DNA of 64,000 nucleotides, taken from Sphingobacterium sp. UGAL515B_05 (lineage in GTDB: Bacteria; Bacteroidota; Bacteroidia; Sphingobacteriales; Sphingobacteriaceae). The notes under the pieces are model-generated. The model was not told the DNA's origin and made no database searches. It saw only the letters and a list, made by a program, of their open reading frames with translations. The stretch is taken from NCBI RefSeq assembly GCF_033097525.1, contig NZ_CP109907.1, positions 372,001 through 436,000 on the forward strand. Reading direction: 5' to 3'. Positions 61,901 through 64,000 of this stretch are shown here, in pieces. Position 1 is the first letter of the stretch. Each line of letters starts with the position of its first letter. The position numbers and the translations under genes were made by a program.

Positions 61901-63039
61901 GACGAACTACCCTGCGATTTTTCTGGAGGGTTAAACTGATCTCTTTTTCTATTCCAGTAATTCAGGCTCCCCCCCTCGGTACCGATCCATATATTTTCCA
62001 GATGATCTTCCTGAAAACTACTGACTATGGGGTGATTGAGCCCCCCTGGACTGGGCTTGAAGTAACGTACTCGGGAATCGTAAAGCGAGCAATAAGCTAT
62101 TTTACCCCCGTAAGTACCTATCCAGGCCCCTTGGTCCGGGTCTGGATAAATTGTCCATATCGAGTTATTCGGTAATGAATAAGCATCGTTCAAGTTCATT
62201 TGCAAGGTGCTGCTGCTTTCATTGGATGGATCATAAAGATACAGTCCAGCTTGCGTAGCCACCCAGATCACCCCGGTTTGGTCCAAATATAATTTTTTGG
62301 TTAACACGGATGAATTTCCCATAACGCTTACTGGTATCTTCTGTTTTAAGGTACCTGTTAAATCTGTTACATGGATTCCCCCTCGTTGTGTTAAAAAATA
62401 ATATACCCCCCCGTACGCGATCGCATCGTTCACCTGATTTGTCGTACTACCAAAATCCGCAAACTGTATTAGGCGTTTTTTTGCCATTTCAACTTGATAC
62501 ACGACAGCGCCTTGGCTTAGAAACACCTGATCTTTAGCACTCAATATATTTTGGAAAGACTTGTTTTTCGGCAATAAAAAGCTTTCTGTCTGTTTATTTT
62601 GCGGATTATAGCGTAGTATGCTATTGTTTGATAGCATGTAAACCTGACCATCGCTATGTACACAAAGCGAACGGATCATTCCGGGAACCACGACATGAAA
62701 AGAAAACCGTTCGTAATCGAATTTTAATAAGCCTTGCCCCGAAGCTAGAAACAGATTTCCATTTTTATCCCGAATTAAAGAACCATAGCCCCATTTTTGC
62801 GCTGGTTTGATCGAAGAGACGATATCATTTAACTGATAAAAACTATTGCCATCGTACATGAAGAGCGCATCGGGTCCTGTGTACCAAATACGCCCTAAAC
62901 TATCTTTTGCGATGCTTTGTATACCGCCATAATAGGAAGTTTCGGGCATCAAATGAAACCTATATCTCGAAAGATCGATGCCGAGAACACATTGTCCCAA
63001 AAAAAAGACGAAGCAAATTATCAGACTGTATTTATTCAT
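58975..63039 (-). CDS. Hybrid two-component system regulator, HTCS (PUL 2)
   Basis: 1354 residues. Signal peptide 1-20; beta-propeller sensor repeats (GRIWYTGPDALFMYDG, IWIGTEGGSLNYWNRK and similar) to ~660; Y_Y_Y domain ~690-780 (NQFAYRMLGLGEDWQIS); membrane segment ~790-812; histidine kinase (FFTNISHDLKTPLTLVLQPL, NLFSNALKYTPDNG, SSGLGLAIVKELVDVL); receiver (ILLIEDDQQL, IITDLIMPNRNG, phospho-aspartate in TDL); and a C-terminal AraC-type domain (LTIAEVAYQTGFNNAKYFSV). Same architecture as the PUL 1 regulator but clearly a separate branch. Confidence 0.95.
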   Translation of the reverse strand: MNKYSLIICFVFFLGQCVLGIDLSRYRFHLMPETSYYGGIQSIAKDSLGRIWYTGPDALFMYDGNSFYQLNDIVSSIKPAQKWGYGSLIRDKNGNLFLASGQGLLKFDYERFSFHVVVPGMIRSLCVHSDGQVYMLSNNSILRYNPQNKQTESFLLPKNKSFQNILSAKDQVFLSQGAVVYQVEMAKKRLIQFADFGSTTNQVNDAIAYGGVYYFLTQRGGIHVTDLTGTLKQKIPVSVMGNSSVLTKKLYLDQTGVIWVATQAGLYLYDPSNESSSTLQMNLNDAYSLPNNSIWTIYPDPDQGAWIGTYGGKIAYCSLYDSRVRYFKPSPGGLNHPIVSSFQEDHLENIWIGTEGGSLNYWNRKRDQFNPPEKSQGSSSSPHMIKRLKFDRMSKKLLISAYNGGIGSYDVDKQHFSSFNFRSPESQQPLTVYDFVNDKEGTWWMTDPDKSFLYRKKPLGPIEMVSILDAQGKKLNLEVEALYVNNQDQLCLISHQGFFVVNPHTLKILKHYVLKDASYSANYLCSYTVTSNGEVWLGTLGKGVNVLKRDGTYVNYSVRDGFPAKMVFGILEDVATKNIWLSTSDGLFCFNWKSSKFEKARFYQENNIGSFYIHAAYKTSRGEMLFGGTNGFLLFDPAYLNKNLQKPKVFFTGFLVNNKLVKPADGSSVLTKDIGSLSNRKEDKIRLSSSQSNVEIKFSANSYLSAEKNQFAYRMLGLGEDWQISHANQKSVQFLNLPGGDYTFEIKASNNDGLWGDQISRLYIHVDPPFFLSWWAYCCYAALFSALLFFIMRYYSNKRVFKERLALERLKEQNMQELNQARTDFFTNISHDLKTPLTLVLQPLKQLKDTIVSNDTALVYMDLIEKNVSRIQRMISQLLRFREIESQKITLNPQVGDFINFVRDIFGLFELYANKKGVETNISAYKDNLYVAFDYDVIEKILTNLFSNALKYTPDNGYVGVRIYSATAEEKERFLSLNPTEVEYISIEVINTGDCFSEEQIATLYTSFNRLSSHRPTFEESSGLGLAIVKELVDVLEGKIWMVNKTDKISFTISLPLRKQAGAGDMQPNVYDYTVSEIDDIITQDTAAPETGSIPIKKTDNILLIEDDQQLRVYLEQRLAEKYNVYTASDGEEGLIKAEKIYPQLIITDLIMPNRNGLEVCRSLRQNFKTSHIPIIMISGTGDDNQHKIKALEYGANVFIDKPFHVDYLLQQTETILRNQRELKEKYSKHVQVDPSNVTVTSMDEELLIKAIQVIEENIDNASYSVEDFVADMNVGRTILYQKIHDIVGMSIKEFILNMRLKRSAYLLEKSDLTIAEVAYQTGFNNAKYFSVCFKKQFELSPSEFKKKVSSGKK

Positions 63040-63239
63040 TTACCGATGCTACTAAAGCTGTTTAAATTTCTATCCAAGATTTACGCTTGCCAGTTACGAT
63101 CAAAATATCCTGCTGCTAATTGTTGATCAGTGGTTCTATAAACTTCGATTATCATACTATTAGGCAATGAGCTTCGTCGAAATTCTGGTCTCAGCTCTTT
63201 TTCAGCTTTGCAGATCCATGCGAAGCCAACAGTACCAAT

Positions 63240-63998
63240 TTACTTAAAAACGGGCGTTGGGGACAAACTTATCTTCTTTTGCTGATTATTTTTGAGTTCA
63301 AAGATCACAAGCTCATTCTTTCCGGGTTTTAAATCCGCCGAAGGAATTAATATCGACTGCTGTTTTTCTTCCTCCCAGTAAGATCCCAAATATTTTTGAT
63401 TTAACCAGACCTCGCCCATTCCCCATCCTGTCATATTAAGGTATTTGTTTTCGGACAGATGGTGTTCGAACTGACCTTTGTAAAAACCGGGACTATCATT
63501 AGCTGATCTTTGTTCAAAAACCAAATCCTTCAGTGGATAATTACGCGCCGTTAAGGGGATCATTTTCCAGTCTTGAAGGTCGTTTCCGTCTAAAGTAATG
63601 GTGCCAAATAGCCCTTTTGAATTATCTGTAATTTCTGGTCCGTAGGTAATTCGACCAATATTCTCGACATAAAATTGAAGCAAGTGTTTGCCTGGATGTG
63701 TTTTGATGGCTAGTTTTTTACTCTTATCTGTCAGGCTCCCCTGTTCCTTACCGTCGACATAGACCACGGCATAATCGCGTACGTTCTCCAATTCAAGCTC
63801 TTCGCTTTCGGCATCAGTATTTATCTCGGTCTGATAAAGTACATAGCCTGATTCGATGTCCAAATCATTAAAAGATAATGCATTTTTCGCCTCGACAGCC
63901 TTATTATAAACCTGGTTTACAGACGCTTTCTCTTCTAACCTAATTTCCTGTGCCATGAGGTTCTGACCCAAAAAAAGAGTCATCATAGATAATATCAT
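63240..63998 (-). CDS. GH35 beta-galactosidase-like protein lacking the catalytic barrel (start at window edge)
   Basis: 252 residues from the ATG at 63998. Residues 1-17 look like a signal peptide (MMTLFLGQNLMAQ), so this is probably the true start. The rest matches the C-terminal jelly-roll domains of GH35 beta-galactosidases: ESGYVLYQTEI, DYAVVYVDGKEQGSL, YVENIGRITYGPEITDNSKG, MTGWGMGEVWLNQKYLGSYW and LKPGKNELVIFELK. The ~330-residue TIM barrel is absent, so it is either a binding protein or the remainder of a broken enzyme. Bases beyond 64000 could change the start. Confidence 0.65.
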   Translation of the reverse strand: MILSMMTLFLGQNLMAQEIRLEEKASVNQVYNKAVEAKNALSFNDLDIESGYVLYQTEINTDAESEELELENVRDYAVVYVDGKEQGSLTDKSKKLAIKTHPGKHLLQFYVENIGRITYGPEITDNSKGLFGTITLDGNDLQDWKMIPLTARNYPLKDLVFEQRSANDSPGFYKGQFEHHLSENKYLNMTGWGMGEVWLNQKYLGSYWEEEKQQSILIPSADLKPGKNELVIFELKNNQQKKISLSPTPVFK

Positions 63999-64000
63999 TG

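Noticed and set aside
49633..64000. Assigning PUL 2 to a named glycan such as pectin or arabinogalactan
   Set aside because: The beta-helix, DUF4832 and GH35-like proteins are suggestive, but no gene shows a decisive substrate signature.
1..64000. tRNA, rRNA, transposase, integrase or phage genes
   Set aside because: None recognised on either strand; mobility signs here are limited to small repeats and insert-like DNA.

Overview
The window comes from a Bacteroidota chromosome, most likely a Sphingobacteriaceae member such as Sphingobacterium. The evidence is two SusC/SusD polysaccharide-utilisation loci (PULs) with hybrid two-component regulators, TAnnTTTG-type -7 promoter boxes, AT-rich intergenic DNA, weak Shine-Dalgarno signals and DUF families typical of this phylum (DUF4959/5000, DUF4998/5013, DUF4832). 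No rRNA, tRNA, CRISPR array or transposase gene was seen.

Bases 1-18,400 are a mosaic accessory region. Small regulators and enzymes (Crp-like, AraC-like, MBL-fold, DJ-1/PfpI, alpha/beta hydrolase, secreted HExxH protein, NADAR, SUFU-like) are interleaved with a four-copy family of secreted NTF2-like proteins. Three dispersed intergenic repeat families are also present: R1 (~60 bp), R2 (~220 bp) and hairpins built on GCCACATC. Several genes end abruptly next to these repeats: a DsbA-like gene, an AbiEii toxin, a DJ-1 paralogue, an NTF2-like copy whose start is split by a 74-bp insert, and a beta-grasp fragment. The region looks like a recombination-prone gene graveyard. One signal-peptidase-I-like protein appears to have lost both catalytic residues.

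Bases 19,600-31,300 (minus strand) hold a complete class I lanthipeptide locus. In transcription order it contains two identical 51-residue precursor genes on a 211-bp tandem duplication, a cysteine-free 51-residue ORF, LanC, full-length LanB, a C39-peptidase ABC exporter (LanT), a 120-residue single-TM protein where an HlyD adaptor might be expected, a LytS-type kinase, a LytTR regulator and, after a terminator, an OMP_b-brl_3 outer-membrane receptor. From the 51-residue ORF to the regulator, genes overlap or nearly touch, so they probably form one operon. The two-gene sensor/regulator and the receptor suggest peptide sensing or transport across the outer membrane, which is inference. The precursor genes are too short to appear in standard ORF lists.

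Bases 31,300-34,000 hold a TraB/Tiki-like protein, a 197-residue protein without a clear start, more repeat copies and relics.

Bases 34,000-47,100 form PUL 1: SusC, SusD, a DUF4959/5126/5000 lipoprotein, a DUF4998/DUF5013 lipoprotein and a FN3-like/HExxH lipoprotein on the plus strand. A convergent hybrid two-component regulator is separated by a bidirectional terminator. Bases 47,600-49,300 carry two small secreted proteins and R2 copies. Bases 49,600-64,000 form PUL 2 on the minus strand: a GH35-like protein lacking its catalytic barrel at the window edge, a second hybrid regulator, a right-handed beta-helix protein, SusC, SusD, a SusE-like protein and a DUF4832 lipoprotein. A 21-bp-spaced direct repeat upstream of SusC is a likely regulator-binding site.
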